Positions 1 through 11,460 of a stretch of DNA of 64,000 bases are shown here, piece after piece. The stretch spans positions 85,127,073 to 85,191,072 of the forward strand of contig NC_071388.1 in the NCBI RefSeq assembly GCF_022682495.2, read 5' to 3'. Each line of letters begins with the position of its first letter. The first letter of the stretch is position 1. The position numbers and the translations under genes are program-made. The DNA is from Desmodus rotundus. Taxonomy: Eukaryota > Chordata > Mammalia > Chiroptera > Phyllostomidae. The notes under the pieces were generated by a model. That model did not search any database and had not been told where the DNA came from. It worked only from the letters and a program-made list of their open reading frames with translations.

Positions 1-682
1 GCTGCCTCCTGCATTAACCCTGCTTCTCTATCACAGTGACTGTTTGCTTCCTGCAGAAGCTTCCTCGAAGCATGAGCCTTATTGTGCATTAAAGTTAGGT
101 TCAAAACCTGGTACAGTTATTTCTAACCATAGCTCTAGGCTTGTTCTACAACTTTTCAAAGTCTGCCTTTCCTCAGTGTCCAAATGATGGCTGTCATTGT
201 GGGGTGGGGGAGGTGGGGGGATCACTTGGCAGGGCTGAGGGCCAAACAAGTTGAGAGATGAAATTCTCATTCTTAGAATAATTCAGTTAAATTGATGAGC
301 TTATATGAGTGGTCAGATGGACTAATCAGAATATATAACAAATTAATTTTGATTAGATAAGGAATACACAAGTGTATCTCCAAGAAAATTAATAACATTA
401 CAATCTATACAGAGGAAAAACTAAAATTACTTTATCATTCCTACCCCAAATAAGTTCCTCTTCCTAGAAGTAACCAGAGTCAACAATTTTATGCACACAT
501 GTGTATACCTTTATGCATTTATGTAAACATAAAGAAACATATATTACTATCTAAATACATACATGCATAATTCTTGTGAGGTATCTTTGTTTCTGGGGTA
601 TTTTTGCTTTGTTTTGTTCTTAACATAAAGAGGGCCATGCTTCATGAATAGTTTTACAGCTTGTTCTGTTTTAGTTTTAGAT
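1..682. other. Unique intergenic sequence, no gene seen
   Basis: I see no recognisable gene or repeat here. A short G-rich stretch lies near 200-222. The rest becomes AT-rich toward the antisense L1. Open frames are short and their translations resemble nothing I know. Confidence 0.5.
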
Positions 683-1600
683 TTTTTTAAATTAAATTTA
701 TCAGGGTAGCATTGGTTGATAATTATATAAGGGTAACCTTGGTTGATAACTATATACGTGTCCAGTGTAAAACTCTGTAACACATTACCTGCACATTGAA
801 TCAAGTGCTCATCACCCAAAGTCTAGTCTTCTTCCTTCTCTGTTTATCCCCTCTGGTAACCACAACACTGTTGTCCACGTCTATGAGTTTGTTTCTTGGT
901 TTTGCTTATTTGTTTGCTTTCCAACAACAGTTCAGGGGTCTTTATAGGTACATACAGATGTATCATTCCTTCAAACCACTCCATAGCATCACGTAGGACA
1001 AGTGTCATAGTTCAGTTCATTGTTCTCTCTTGATGGATATTCAGGCTTCTGGGCTTGCATTGCTATAATCAGTGCTGAGATGAATAAACTTGTGCCTGCT
1101 TCTGCACACCTATGGCATATACCTGAGAGTCAAAGGAAACAAGCGTTTTGCATGTTGATCAACATTACCAAAGTCGCCTTCCAAGAAGGTGGTGTCACTT
1201 TATACCCTCATCTACCATTTCTGAACAGCCACAACATATAAAGGTTTCCTTCCTTACTTTCTTACACACTTGTTTTAGCCATATTTTAAAGATCCACTAA
1301 CGTAATAAATTCAGACATCTTTGTTTTAATTTGTGTTTTATTAATATGAGATAAACTTGAGAATTTTTTCACTTACTCATTGAGCATATTACTCTTTTGA
1401 AGTTCTTATTTATGTGTTTTGTCCATTCTTTTACTGTGTCTTTAACTGACTGATAGGTAATCTTTACAAATTCAAAAAATTTTATTTCACGTAATGTCAA
1501 GTATTTTCTCTTGCCTTTTTTGGATTCGGATCTTCGTGTCTTAAGATACTGTTTCTTAACCACAAGTGTGTATATTTCCACACTTTTTTGATATGTTTAT
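683..1600 (-). mobile_element. Old L1 LINE fragment, antisense (3' UTR and ORF2 end)
   Basis: Read on the minus strand this is the 3' part of an old L1. The segment near 770-840 is the reverse complement of the L1 3' UTR block seen in sense at 40090-40160 (a 'gaaggagacttgacttt'-type motif followed by 'gtgaacacaca'). Further in, 1020-1600 matches the ORF2 C-terminal region in antisense, with many stops. Near its 3' end is an imperfect tandem duplication of about 21 bases (707-728 and 736-756). The copy is strongly diverged, so probably an ancient L1M-type insertion. Confidence 0.7.
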
Positions 1601-1689
1601 AGATTATTTAGCTCTTTCATTCAACATTTATTTTTGACAGTGAGAAAAGTGTCCAGTTTTCCTCACTCCATAGTCTACACAAAATCTAA

Positions 1690-2155
1690 ACACTTCTTAC
1701 TTCCTCCACTATTCTCTCCAAATGAACACAGGCTTACCTGAACAACCTCACTAAACTCTGTAGTCTCCTTTGCCTAACTGGTTTGGGACATATGAAATGA
1801 TCTCTTTAAAATGTGAGCCAGATATGTAATTTCCATTCTCAAAACTATCCACTGATTTTGATCACACTTAGCCTAAAATCTTAACTTCTCACTTACACGC
1901 TATATAAGGCCCGTGCATTGTGGCTCCTCCCCACTTTTTTGTCTTTTCCTGTCCTGTACTATGCAAAGGCAGCTCAGGCCTTTCAGCTGGCTACTCTGGA
2001 AAGTTCATTTACAGATCAGAAGGATTGTTCCTTCACATAATAAATGTTTCTGTTAAAATATCACCTCTTCATCAAGGCCTTCCTGACTATTCTATCTATA
2101 ATTATCCCCTCACTCCCCTGACCTTTAATTTGGCATAGAATTAATTGCAGAAATG
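1690..2155 (+). repeat. L2 LINE 3'-region fragment
   Basis: The text around 2055-2115 (CACCTCTTCATCAAGGCC then TTCCTGACTATTC) follows the conserved L2 3' region, which reads 'cacctcctcagagaggccttccctgacc'. The upstream part is weaker. An A-run follows at 2173-2185, just before the L1 5' end. Confidence 0.6.
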
Positions 2156-3599
2156 ATACAATCTGCTTGGTTTAAAAAAAAAAAAATCTCCTGTCAAGAT
2201 GGCAAAGCTGGTGAATGCTGTGCTCACTTCTTGCCGTGACCACATAAAAATTACAACTAAATTATAGAGCCACCCTTGACAACCACCTGAAGAGCAGCCG
2301 AACAGAACTCCCATAACTAAGATGTAAAGAAGAAGCCACATCAAGACTGATAGGCAAGGCAAAGACATCGAATGGGCTGGTCCTATAGCCACATATGGAG
2401 GTGAATGTGGGATGGCACCTTGGTTGTGGAGGTCCCTACTGAGGAGCAAGGTGTCCCAGCCTCACATGGACTACCCAGCCAGAGCACCAGTATTGGGAAG
2501 AGGGGTCCCTACAATAGCTGCATACAAAAATCAGTAGGGACTGAGTCTGGGTGAGATGTAGGGCTGTTATGGCTGCTATAGACTCAGGCATCCTCTTAAA
2601 GGATCCAATAACAAACTAATATGTAACAAGCACTTGTCCCAAGCTCCAGAGAAGAGGATAGTGGCTCCAAAAGTGCCAGAGACATATGTGGAGTGACTGA
2701 ATTGTCTGGCTTCAGGGCAAGGGCTGGAGGGGCAGCTCCTAATGGGCTAAAGCGCAGGCAGGCCCATTATTCCTTTGTTGGGCCCTCCCCCCAACCAGCT
2801 GGCAGGTGCAGACCAGTGCCAAATATGAGTTTCCATCAACCTGGCTAATATAGCTTTCACCTCACCTGGTGATTTTCTCAAACTTTGCCCCACCTATTTA
2901 CCCATCCAGGCCAAATTTGTTTAAGAGGCTAATCCATACCAGTGGCTGGCTTGGGCCTGCACTGTGGATTTTCCTAAAATCTCTCAGAGGTCCACAAACC
3001 CCAAGCAAACAGCAGCTGTCCTCAATGTGCCTTGTACTTCTTGCTAAGCAGCAGCCCCAAGTCTGGCCCTAGTGGCACCCCGCCTCTGCTCATGCCAGAA
3101 CAACACCCGGATGCCTCCAAACCCAGGCCACTGCCGACTGCAGATACCTTTGTAGCTCCTACCAGGTGGCCTTAGGCAAAATCAGGAGTGGCTGACCTTG
3201 GCCTGTACCAGAGACCCTCCCAAAAGTCTCCAGAACCAATAAACCCATCAGCACACTTTAGACAACACCAGAGCACTCCCAATTAACATCACAAATGACA
3301 CAACCTAAAGATGGTCTTGGCAGGTACCAGATCCCTGCTAAAGTGATTCCCTCCCCACGGCATCAACCCCCACACAACAGCTTGTCCACTGTAGTCACAG
3401 CCAGTCCTCACAGCCAGCCTGAGAGTCAATCCCATCCACTGATGTGCCAACAGCAGTCAAGTCTCAAATACAACAGGAGAGACACACAGCCCACACAACA
3501 AACACCCCTGGGCACCCAGCTCAGGTGAATAGGGAGACCGTGCTACTGGGCCCCAGAGGACACCTACTACATCAGGCCACTTAGGCAAGACTGGGAGAA

Positions 3600-4500
3600 A
3601 TAGCAGATCTACCTAATCCATAGAAACAAGCACAAGAAGGTAGTTGAAATGTGGAGACAAAAGACATGTCCCAATTGAAAGAACAGGGCAAACTCCAGAA
3701 AAAGCTAAACAAAGCAGGGGCCAGCAATCTATGAGATACAGAATTTAAAACATTGATTATAAGGAAGCTCAATGAGTTAGGGAAAGAATAGATGACCTCA
3801 GTGAGAACTTAAAGAGATTAAAAAGCAGATAAAAACATTTAAAAAGTCAGAAGTGAAGAACACAAAAACCGAAATGAAGAATACATTAGATAGAATCAGA
3901 AGCAGACTAGATAAAGCAGAGGACTGACTCAGCAACTTGTAACAAAAGATAGCAAAAAAAACCCCAATAGAAACAGCAAAAAGAAAAAAGAATAAAACCA
4001 ATTAGGATAGTTTAAGGGACATCTGGGACAACATCAAATGTAACAACATCTACACCCTAGGGGTACCAGAGAGGAGAGAGAACAAGGGATTGAAAAAAAT
4101 CATTAGAAGAAATAACGACTGAAAACTTCCCTCACTTGGCAAAGAAAACAGACATACAAGTCCAGGAATCACAGAGAGTTCCAAACAAGATGAACCCAAA
4201 GAGGGTGTTTCACCATGAGACATCACAATTAAAATGCCTAAGATTAAAGACAAAGACAGAGTCTTAAAACCAGAAAGAAAAAAGCAATTAGCTACCTACA
4301 AGGAAGTTCCCATAAGGTTGTCAGCTTATTTTTCAACAGAAACCTGCGGGCCTGAAGATATTGGCACAAAATATTCAAAGGGAAGAAAAGCAAGGACCTA
4401 CAACCAAGATTACTCTACCATCAATGCTATCATTTAGAATCAAAGGAGAGATCAAGAGCTTCCCAGACAAGAAAAGCCGAAGTAATTCATCAACACCAAA
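3600..4500 (+). pseudogene. L1 ORF1 remnant (RNA-binding protein), broken
   Basis: ORF1 of L1 encodes a trimeric RNA-binding chaperone needed for retrotransposition. Here the coiled-coil region (about 3750-4000) is lysine/glutamate-rich, as expected, but full of stops and frame shifts. The best-preserved part is the C-terminal RNA-binding domain at 4234-4437, with a motif reading ATYKEVPIRLSAYFSTET, very close to the family's 'TYKGxPIRLSADFSxET'. It continues in another frame as 'LSFRIKGEIKSFPDK', also typical of ORF1. No intact product is possible. It sits between the L1 5' UTR and a truncated ORF2 start. Confidence 0.8.
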
Positions 4501-5099
4501 CCAGTATTACCGAAAAATGTTAAAGGGACTTGTTTAAGAAGAAAGAAAAATTAAAAATGTGAATAAGAAAACATAGCAAAGAAAAATATTCTCATCGACA
4601 AACACATATTAAATCAGTGGATCAAACTGCACCAAAACTAGTACAAAGATTAAAAAGCAAAAGTAGGGAGATCATGTGCAATTACAACAGTAAATTAAGG
4701 GACAAACACATACATAAAAGAAGTAAAAAATGATAAAAACTTAAACATGGAAGGATGAGTGAAAATGGTAATTTTATAACGTGTTTGAACTAAAGCGACC
4801 ATTCACTTAAAATAGACCACAATACATATAGCTTGGTATAGATGAAGCACATGGTAACCACAAACCAAAAATCTACAGCAGATGCACAAATAATAAAGAG
4901 AAAGGAATACAAATATGACACTACAGAAAGCCATCAAGATATAATAGCAAGAGAATAAGAAAGGAACAGGGAAGAATTACAAAAAAAATCAGAAAACAAT
5001 GCATAAAATGGCAATAACTACATGCCTATCAATAACTACTTTAAATCTTAAGTGGGTTAAATTCTCCAGTCAAAAGACAGATGAATAAATAGACAAAGA

Positions 5100-5240
5100 A
5101 AGAATCTTAAAAGCAGAAAGAAAGAAGCAGTTACCTACAAGGAAGTTCCAATAAGAGTGTCAGCTGATTTTTCAACAGGAATCCTTGCAGGCCGGAAGAA
5201 AACAGCACAAAATATTCAAAGTAATGAAGAGAAGTAGTAC
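5100..5240 (+). repeat. Second copy of the L1 ORF1 C-terminal segment
   Basis: This block repeats 4258-4387 in the same orientation, about 850 bases downstream and with moderate divergence. Both copies contain CTACCTACAAGGAAGTTCC and the phrase CACAAAATATTCAAAG. It lies between the ORF2 start and the 3' UTR, so ORF1 sequence is out of place here. Confidence 0.8.
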
Positions 5241-5740
5241 ATGTATGTAGTGGAATATTGCTGGGCCAAAATAGGAGGAAATCTTATAATTTATGACAAA
5301 TGGACCCAAAGGATATTATGACAAGTGAAATAAGTCAGAGAAAGACACATGCCATATGATTTCACTTATATGTGGAATCAAAAAGACAAAATAAATAAAC
5401 CAAAAAGAAAAAAACCGAAAAAACACATAGATACAGAGAACAAATTGATGGTTGACAGATGGGAGGGGGAGAGAGGACTGGGTTAAAAAAAGTGAAGGGA
5501 TTAAGCGGTACAAACTGACAGTTACAAACTAATCATGAGGATGTAAGGTACAGCTTAGGGAATATAGACAATAATATTGTAATAACTATACGTGGTATAT
5601 GTGTGTATAAAACATATTTGGGAATCACTTCATAAGTTTTATAAATGTCAAACCACTATGCTGTACACCTGAAACTAATATGATATTGAATGTCAACTGT
5701 AGCTGAAAATAAAAAAATTAAAAACAAATAAACTGTATAC

Positions 5741-7639
5741 TGGGATATATTGTGTTTGGCTTTACTGCTCCTGTTAATGCAAGTTGCATGATGGGAGACA
5801 TGTATTTTACTTATTGCTGTATTAAATGGCACCTGGAATGTGTTAAGAATACTATAATTATTATAGCCAATGTAATCAGCAAATCCATTGAGTTAAAACA
5901 TACTGAAACTCACAGAGTTATCAGATTTGGGGGGATGAATCAGTATCTCTTACCAATAGAAGTTTAATTGGAAAAAATCTATAATTTCATCTTAATAAAG
6001 TATTTTCCTCCTTCATTCTTTCAAATTAAGAGACAGCTGTAACATTTTACTGTTTCATTAAGATGCTGATTCTGTGAGGTAGTTTAGGTATTTTTTGTGC
6101 CTATTCATTAGAAAAAATTGATATAAATTCTGATGGTACCTGTATACTTCTTTACAAGCCTGAAATATTTTATTAGAAATAGAAATAAGATGAGAAATTT
6201 TAGGACAATTAATAAAGTATCTGTAACTCTCATTTTCTAGCTTTCCACGAGACGAAAGATGGGTTATGTGTTAACGACGTGTCAGTTTCTCAAGGCCAAC
6301 ACTTGGAAAATGCAAAGTAGCCAGCCCAGATTTGCCTGCCATGACTGGGTGCAGGTGGTTACAATAATCCAAAGAGAAGAACAGAGCTCGGGCAATATTA
6401 AGAACGAGAATGACGACAGCTCTGCCCATTCCGTCCCATGATGGCCAACTCCCCCGCCCTGTCCAAACCTCCTTCATAAGCACACGGCGTCCAGTTTCCC
6501 TCATGGACAGTATGACTCATATCACATCACCACCCCAGTAATGTCGGCTTCTGGGGGCATCCAGCTTTAGGAAAAGTACATGAGACTTTTGAGTCGGGAA
6601 GCTCAGTCTCCCCTGGCTAACCATGTGCTTTATACTGTTATTTAGTCTCTCTGTGCCTCAGTTTTCTCCTTAATGAATTGGGGTAATTTGTATGAATATG
6701 TTCCTTGCAACCCAGTAAATTGTTTCTATGACCCATTATGGGTTAGGGCTCACAGTTGGAAAAGCACTGTTCTATTCTTCTGTCTGAACATTTAGCAATT
6801 TTAATTTTTTTCTTTTATAAAATTTTTAATAAACATGAATATTCATAATTAAACCACATATAATTATAAAGGATCGTGGTCAGATGTAAATGTAGTCTCT
6901 GGTTTTCTTTGTATACATATCTATACATAAATGTATATTGATGTTTATTTTTCTTAATAAATATTGACAATATCTTATTAAATAGCAATATGGCCTCTTT
7001 ACTTAATAAAATTAGCCTTTGTTCATGTGCTTTAGTCTCTCTTGAGTTAACAAATACAAGTCATGATCCCTGAGTCTGTCTGCTGAATCACAACACGATG
7101 AGTGTTTACACCTGAAAGATCAAGGACCACACTGCGTTTCCCAGGACTGCCAACATAAAGCTGTTCATCTGCCCGACGGTCAGCCGGGCTCCACACATTC
7201 CTGGGGACTCAGACTGTCACAAGGCACCACCAGAGCAGATGAGAAAGTACACGCATAAAAGTTTCCACCAATTTGGCAAAAGAGTTATAGCAAAACCTGA
7301 AGATTGTCACGATGTGACACTCTAATCACAGCTCAGTGTCCCATCTGTAAAACCAAAGCAAAACAAATTTTAGTACAAGTCAGTCATCATTAGCATAGCA
7401 TCTGGATTGGGGTTTACTTTTTATAAGACAAGAGATCACCATAAATAGCTAGTGTATGATTGGAGCTATTGGACTAAACTTGTGAAAAATTAAGATACTC
7501 TGCATGTATCTATGTTTTGCTGTGTTCTTTAACAGAAACAAATATTGGTAAGATTAATAAGAAGTCATCTATAAACTATTCCAAGTGTTATAACTGTTAT
7601 TACTCCTTAGTGTGGCTTAAAAGGCAATTTTTGCTCTCT
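5741..7639. other. Unique sequence with a CpG cluster and a MIR fragment
   Basis: No gene is recognised. The part before 6240 is AT-rich and featureless. Positions 6245-6560 carry about a dozen CpGs, unusual for this window, and a TGACTCA (AP-1-like) site near 6511. A MIR fragment follows at 6585-6700. Positions 7030-7330 are moderately GC-rich unique sequence. Confidence 0.45.
6585..6700 (+). repeat. MIR SINE fragment
   Basis: The core is TTAGTCTCTCTGTGCCTCAG followed by TTTTCTCCTTAATGAATTGGGG. It matches the MIR block 'acctctctgtgcctcagtttcctcatctgtaaaatgggg'. Confidence 0.7.
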
Positions 7640-7870
7640 GCGGGACTCCCCTTAACTTCCCATCTGTGGGCTAACTAGGTTCTCTACTTCTGGGACTTTG
7701 CACTTGATTTTCTGCCTCTGCTTGGAAGGGTCTTCCCATCCCACTTCACCTTTGCCTGGTTTATTCCTTCTCATCCATCAGGTTTCTGTTTACTTGTTAC
7801 TTCCTCTGTGAAACCTTAGCAGATAATTTTCTTTAGCATCATGTATTTTTCCTCATATAACATTTGTGGC
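7640..7870 (+). repeat. L2 LINE 3'-region fragment
   Basis: The order TTCTGCCTCTGCTTGGAAGG, CTTCTCATCCATCAGG, TTACTTCCTCTGTGAAACC and a CAATGAATAAATTTGTT-like tail follows the L2 3' region in sense orientation. It is diverged. Confidence 0.6.
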
Positions 7871-7987
7871 AATGAATAAATTTGTTAGTTAATAATAAAC
7901 CAACTTCTTGGCCTACTAGATTCAAGCAACGAAGGCTGTTATTATGTCTATCTTGTACGCCAATGTATCCTTCATGGCTAGCACTGT

Positions 7988-8119
7988 AAGAACACAGGAA
8001 ATAGGGTTGGGGTGGAGGGATGGGGAGAAAAGGCATACAACTGTAATTGAATAACAATAAAAATTTTAAAAAATAAATAAATAAATAAAATCTTTAAAAA
8101 AAAAAGAACACAGGAAATA
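7988..8119 (+). mobile_element. Very short L1 3'-end insertion with perfect 16-bp target duplication
   Basis: About 100 bases (8004-8103) are flanked by identical 16-base copies of AAGAACACAGGAAATA at 7988-8003 and 8104-8119. The insert holds only the last part of a bat-type L1 3' UTR (GGGTTGGGGTGGAGGGATGG, then ACTGTAATTGAATAACAATA). This is joined to an AAATAAATAAATAAAATC-type stretch and a final A-run. The L1 end seen at 14700-14770 lacks the AAATAAATAAAATCTTT tail, whereas VES SINE tails have it. The perfect duplication points to a fairly recent target-primed insertion that was severely 5' truncated. Confidence 0.85.
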
Positions 8120-9290
8120 TATGTACAACAAATGAATAAGGCAGTCACCAAAAAATTTAGTTTGTAAAAAAGAGAGACCAGATTAACACAACAAAAGCAA
8201 TCACAACTAGTGCTGGAAATGATACAAATAAACAGGTACTCATACATTTTTGGTAGAAATGTGAATTGTTACAAACTTTTAGATTAAGTAACACCTACCA
8301 ACAGTTACTAAATTTTTTAAAAAGCATCTCCATCTTCCTTGGGGAAGTAATCTTAGTTTTGCAAATCTGTCATGCAGACATAAAAGTTTCAGTATTTAAG
8401 GGTTAGTACAAAGTATTTGTGAAAGCGTTGTTTGTAGTAGCCAACAACTCAAAAATAAAACAATAACATATACGTACGTATACTAAGGCCTCAAACATGT
8501 GTATGTTCATCACTAAGAGAAAGGCTTAGTCAATACTGTACAAATAATGTAGCATTAAACAGCTATCAAAAACAGAAGAAAGATCTACATTATTGACTCG
8601 GAGGGGTGTTCCAAGATATATCATCAAGTGAGCAAAACAAGTTTATATTTAAAAAAGTGCAACAATATAAAAAAACCTGTAGATAAATATCATACACATA
8701 CACAGAAAGAAGTATACAGAAAAATACACAAACCATTAGCATTAGTAAAATAAAGGGTAGGGTTTGAGAGTGATAGGAAAAGAATATTAAATTTGCCTTA
8801 TAAATCTCTGTATCATTGACTTATTTCAATAATCTAATGGAGGAGGGAAATATGCATGAGAATAAACTAAAACATACTAAATAAAATGAAATTTGTGATG
8901 AGTCTTTCCTTTTACAGGTATCTTGAAGTGTTATGCATTTGTACAATATGTATTTTAAAAGTTGGGACATACATCTGTGTTTAAGTTGTTCAAAACTGTA
9001 TCTTTTGTTGATCAAAATTTTATTTCCAAAATGCTCTACGCATCCTTTTATCTGATCCAAATCTCAGCCTCCCTAAATCCTTCCCTAGACTCTTTGGAAC
9101 GCCCTGCTCCCGCTTGCCTGCCCGGCTCCTTCCTGAGCATGCTTCCCCTGAAGTCTTTGTGTCAGTTTAGGCATTCACTCCCCCGTGTGCCTAACGCTCA
9201 AGGTTCACAGGCAGGGCCTCGGTCTTCCCACCGGTACTTCTACATTTTTTCCTTCTTCTTGTGAAAGAAGCAAACATAGGAAATAAAGAA
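8120..9290. other. Unique AT-rich sequence, no gene seen
   Basis: No recognisable coding frame was found. 9060-9240 is relatively C-rich and faintly resembles an L2 3' region, but not enough to call it. Confidence 0.4.
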
Positions 9291-9376
9291 TTAGAAAAAA
9301 GAAAAAAAGAGGACAGAAAGAAAGGAAAAAGAAAGGAAGAAAGGAAGGAGGAAAGGAGGGAGGGAGGGAAGAAAAG
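9291..9376 (+). repeat. Polypurine low-complexity tract (GAAA/GGAA/GGGA)n
   Basis: An almost uninterrupted run of purines passes from A-rich through GGAA to GGGA units. Such tracts often form after an A-rich retroposon tail decays, but no retroposon body is visible next to it. Confidence 0.85.
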
Positions 9377-9639
9377 CTATTGATAGGCCAACAGCTTTAG
9401 CCCTAACCATACTTTTCACTCCAAATGTGAATATTCAGTTACCTTCCTCTGTATCAGTTACCCACTTCTTTGACATTTCTGAAACCGAAATGTTGATCGT
9501 CTCACCCCTAACTTCCTTCTACTCCAGTCTTCTATCAGTAAATGGCACTTGTATCTACCCAGTTGTTTGAGCAAAAATGTGGGAATAATCATTTTAAACT
9601 CCTCCTCACACTTTATAGCTAATTAAATACGACCTCCAA

Positions 9640-10110
9640 ATACACCATGCCTCCAACCCATTATAATAATCTCTTAGATTATATTCTTCAATCACTGCTT
9701 ATTATAGAATTATATTACATATATACATTCTTTGCAATGTTTTTATAGTACCTCCCACTATAGTAGCTAGACTATATTTCCCCACTCAGTGCTTTGTTTG
9801 GTCATATACTTTAGCAAATGGAATGTATCCAGATACAATATATGTGCCATCTGCCAGGAGTTTTTATGTATTTCCATAATATGGTTTAGACTTTTGTACT
9901 TCTCCTGATCTGCCTTAGTGGGGGGAGGGGGTGACATACCTGGGAAGCTGCTGGTCCTAAGAGAAAGAGGAAAAAAGAGGAACAGATCTGTACCTGATGC
10001 TCCAGGTGACCCCATGGGCTCTCAATCTACCTGCAGAGCCATGAGTGATAGAAATCAATATTTGTGATTTTGAGGTGTTGTTAATGATATTACTGCAGCA
10101 AAATATTCAT
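9640..10110 (+). repeat. Probable relic of an old interspersed element, family uncertain
   Basis: It contains a CAAATGGAATGTATCC block and, toward the end, CAGAGCCATGAGTGATAG, then TTTGTGATTTTGAGGTGTTG and ACTGCAGCAAAAT. That order resembles the 3' half of a common old mammalian element whose end reads 'aagccactgagattttggggttgtttgttacagcagc'. Divergence is high and I cannot name the family. A second, antisense relic of similar type may lie at 24330-24680. Confidence 0.35.
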
Positions 10111-10199
10111 CCAATACTCACCCTAACCTAATGCTCCGCCTCTCATCTGGATTAATATTGCAATAGCCATTTACCTGGTACTCGAGCAGTCCTCTGCAG

Positions 10200-11400
10200 T
10201 GTCCATGGAACAACAAGAAAGTTAAGGAGGCTGGGTAGCCAGCTGAGTAAAGGGAAGAGCAGAGGAAAATAATGATATTAAAGGGGCATCAGGGCCCCCA
10301 CCATGTTGAGCCTTGTAAAGCATGTTAAAAAGTTTAGACTTTTCTGTGAAAGGAAAGGGAAACATTTGCATGGTTTGGAGCTGAAATGCCGTGATCTTTA
10401 TTTTAACAGATTGCCATAGCAACTGTCTTGAAAAATAAACAGTTAAAGGCACGACTTGGAACGAGGAGACTACCAGTAAGAGGCTTACATGAGTGCAAGT
10501 GAGAAACGTTGATAACTTGGATGAGCATGTCAAAGATGAGTTTACGGGGATTAGTCAGATTCTCAGCATCACTTGCAGGCAGAGCCAGCGTGATTTCTGA
10601 ATGTACTGGATGAGGAGCGTCAGAGGGAAAACCAAGAATGACTTCAGAGTTCCCTGACGTGAGCACCTAGAGGACTATTGTCGCTGTATACTGAGATGGA
10701 GGAAGACCAAGATAGAAACGGGTTTAGGGGCAGACTGAGATCATGAGTTTAGTTTGGGACATGAGAAGCTAACAAACATCCAAGTGAATAAGCTGAATGC
10801 ACAAAAAAATCTGTGTGGAATTCAGACAAGTGGTCCAGGGTAGTATAGGAGTCAAGTGCAGTTAAAAATTGTAGATAAAACCATAAGACTAGATAAACTC
10901 TCATAAGAATGAGTATTGCTGGGAGGAAAAGTACAGGATCAAAACCTGCAGCACTTCAGAACTTAGAGGAAAGGTAATTTGGGAGAGCTACAGAGTCTAA
11001 GAAGAAATAGCTATTGTCATAGGAAGAAAATGTAAAGAGACTGCATTCTGAAAAGCCAATGAAGACGGATTGCAAAGAATTTAAAGGTGTTGTGTCATAT
11101 GTGGGTTTTGGATCAAATCAGACAAGAACTCAGACAAGAGCACCGTACTTGTGAGTGTCTGGAGGTCATGTGAGGCCTTGGTAAGGCCAGCCTGTGTAGA
11201 GTGAGGGGGACAAACAGCCTGACCAGTTGGAGATTCAAAAGAGAATGAGCTGGCGGATACTGGCAACCCTTTCGAGATCTGCTGGAAAGGGAAGTAGGGA
11301 AAAAGTGCTCTAATCACTGCAGTTGTAAAAATACCATCCCAGTCATTAAAAGGACATCTGTTTATGATGAAAATCTCCCAGTTCTGATCCACGTTAGCCT
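10200..11400 (-). mobile_element. L2 LINE internal fragment, antisense
   Basis: The + strand follows the antisense L2 internal sequence over about 1.1 kb. The blocks GGTTTAGGGGCAGACTGAG, GTTTAGTTTGGGACATGAGA and CATCCAAGTGAATAAGC line up in order with L2. The minus strand carries the reverse transcriptase part. The element is interrupted near its far end by the VES SINE at 11461-11696. Confidence 0.75.
11081..11392 (-). pseudogene. L2 reverse transcriptase fragment
   Basis: A 103-codon open stretch on the minus strand contains SFESPTGQAVCPPHSTQAG followed by LTKASHDL. This corresponds to the CR1/L2-clade reverse transcriptase motif 'NPLQSGFRPxHSTETALxKVTNDL'. Key positions have changed (for example QSGFRP has become GQAVCP), there is no intact domain, and the frame is short. 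L2 has been inactive in placentals for over 100 million years, so the surviving open frame is chance, not selection. Confidence 0.75.
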
Positions 11401-11460
11401 TTGGAAATGCTTCAGCGGCACAAGAGGGGTGTGGTTGACTTAGTTTTCCTGCCTCTCTTT

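Larger units (their letters stand above)
2195..5740 (+). mobile_element. Rearranged L1 with 5' UTR and ORF1 but almost no ORF2
   Basis: The element starts with a CAAGATGG-type L1 5' end near 2196, followed by a moderately GC-rich 5' UTR (to about 3560), a decayed ORF1 (about 3600-4500), the ORF1-ORF2 spacer, and the very start of ORF2 near 5000-5095. That start reads roughly MAITTCLSITTLNLKWVKFSSQKT. At about 5098 it jumps back into a second, shorter copy of the ORF1 C-terminal segment (5100-5240, a duplicate of about 4258-4387), then directly into the ORF2 end and 3' UTR (5245-5740). More than 3 kb of ORF2 is missing. The 3' tail is A-rich (5708-5730). I see no clear target duplication. An ORF1-only HAL1-type derivative is the main alternative, but the ORF2 start argues for a deleted and rearranged full L1. 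Confidence 0.75.

Noticed and set aside
707..756. Two near-identical 21-base units as a novel repeat
   Set aside because: They sit in the L1 3' UTR end and are a local tandem duplication within that element.
9060..9240. C-rich block as an L2 3' fragment or exon
   Set aside because: Similarity to L2 is only suggestive and there is no splice pair, so it was left as unique sequence.
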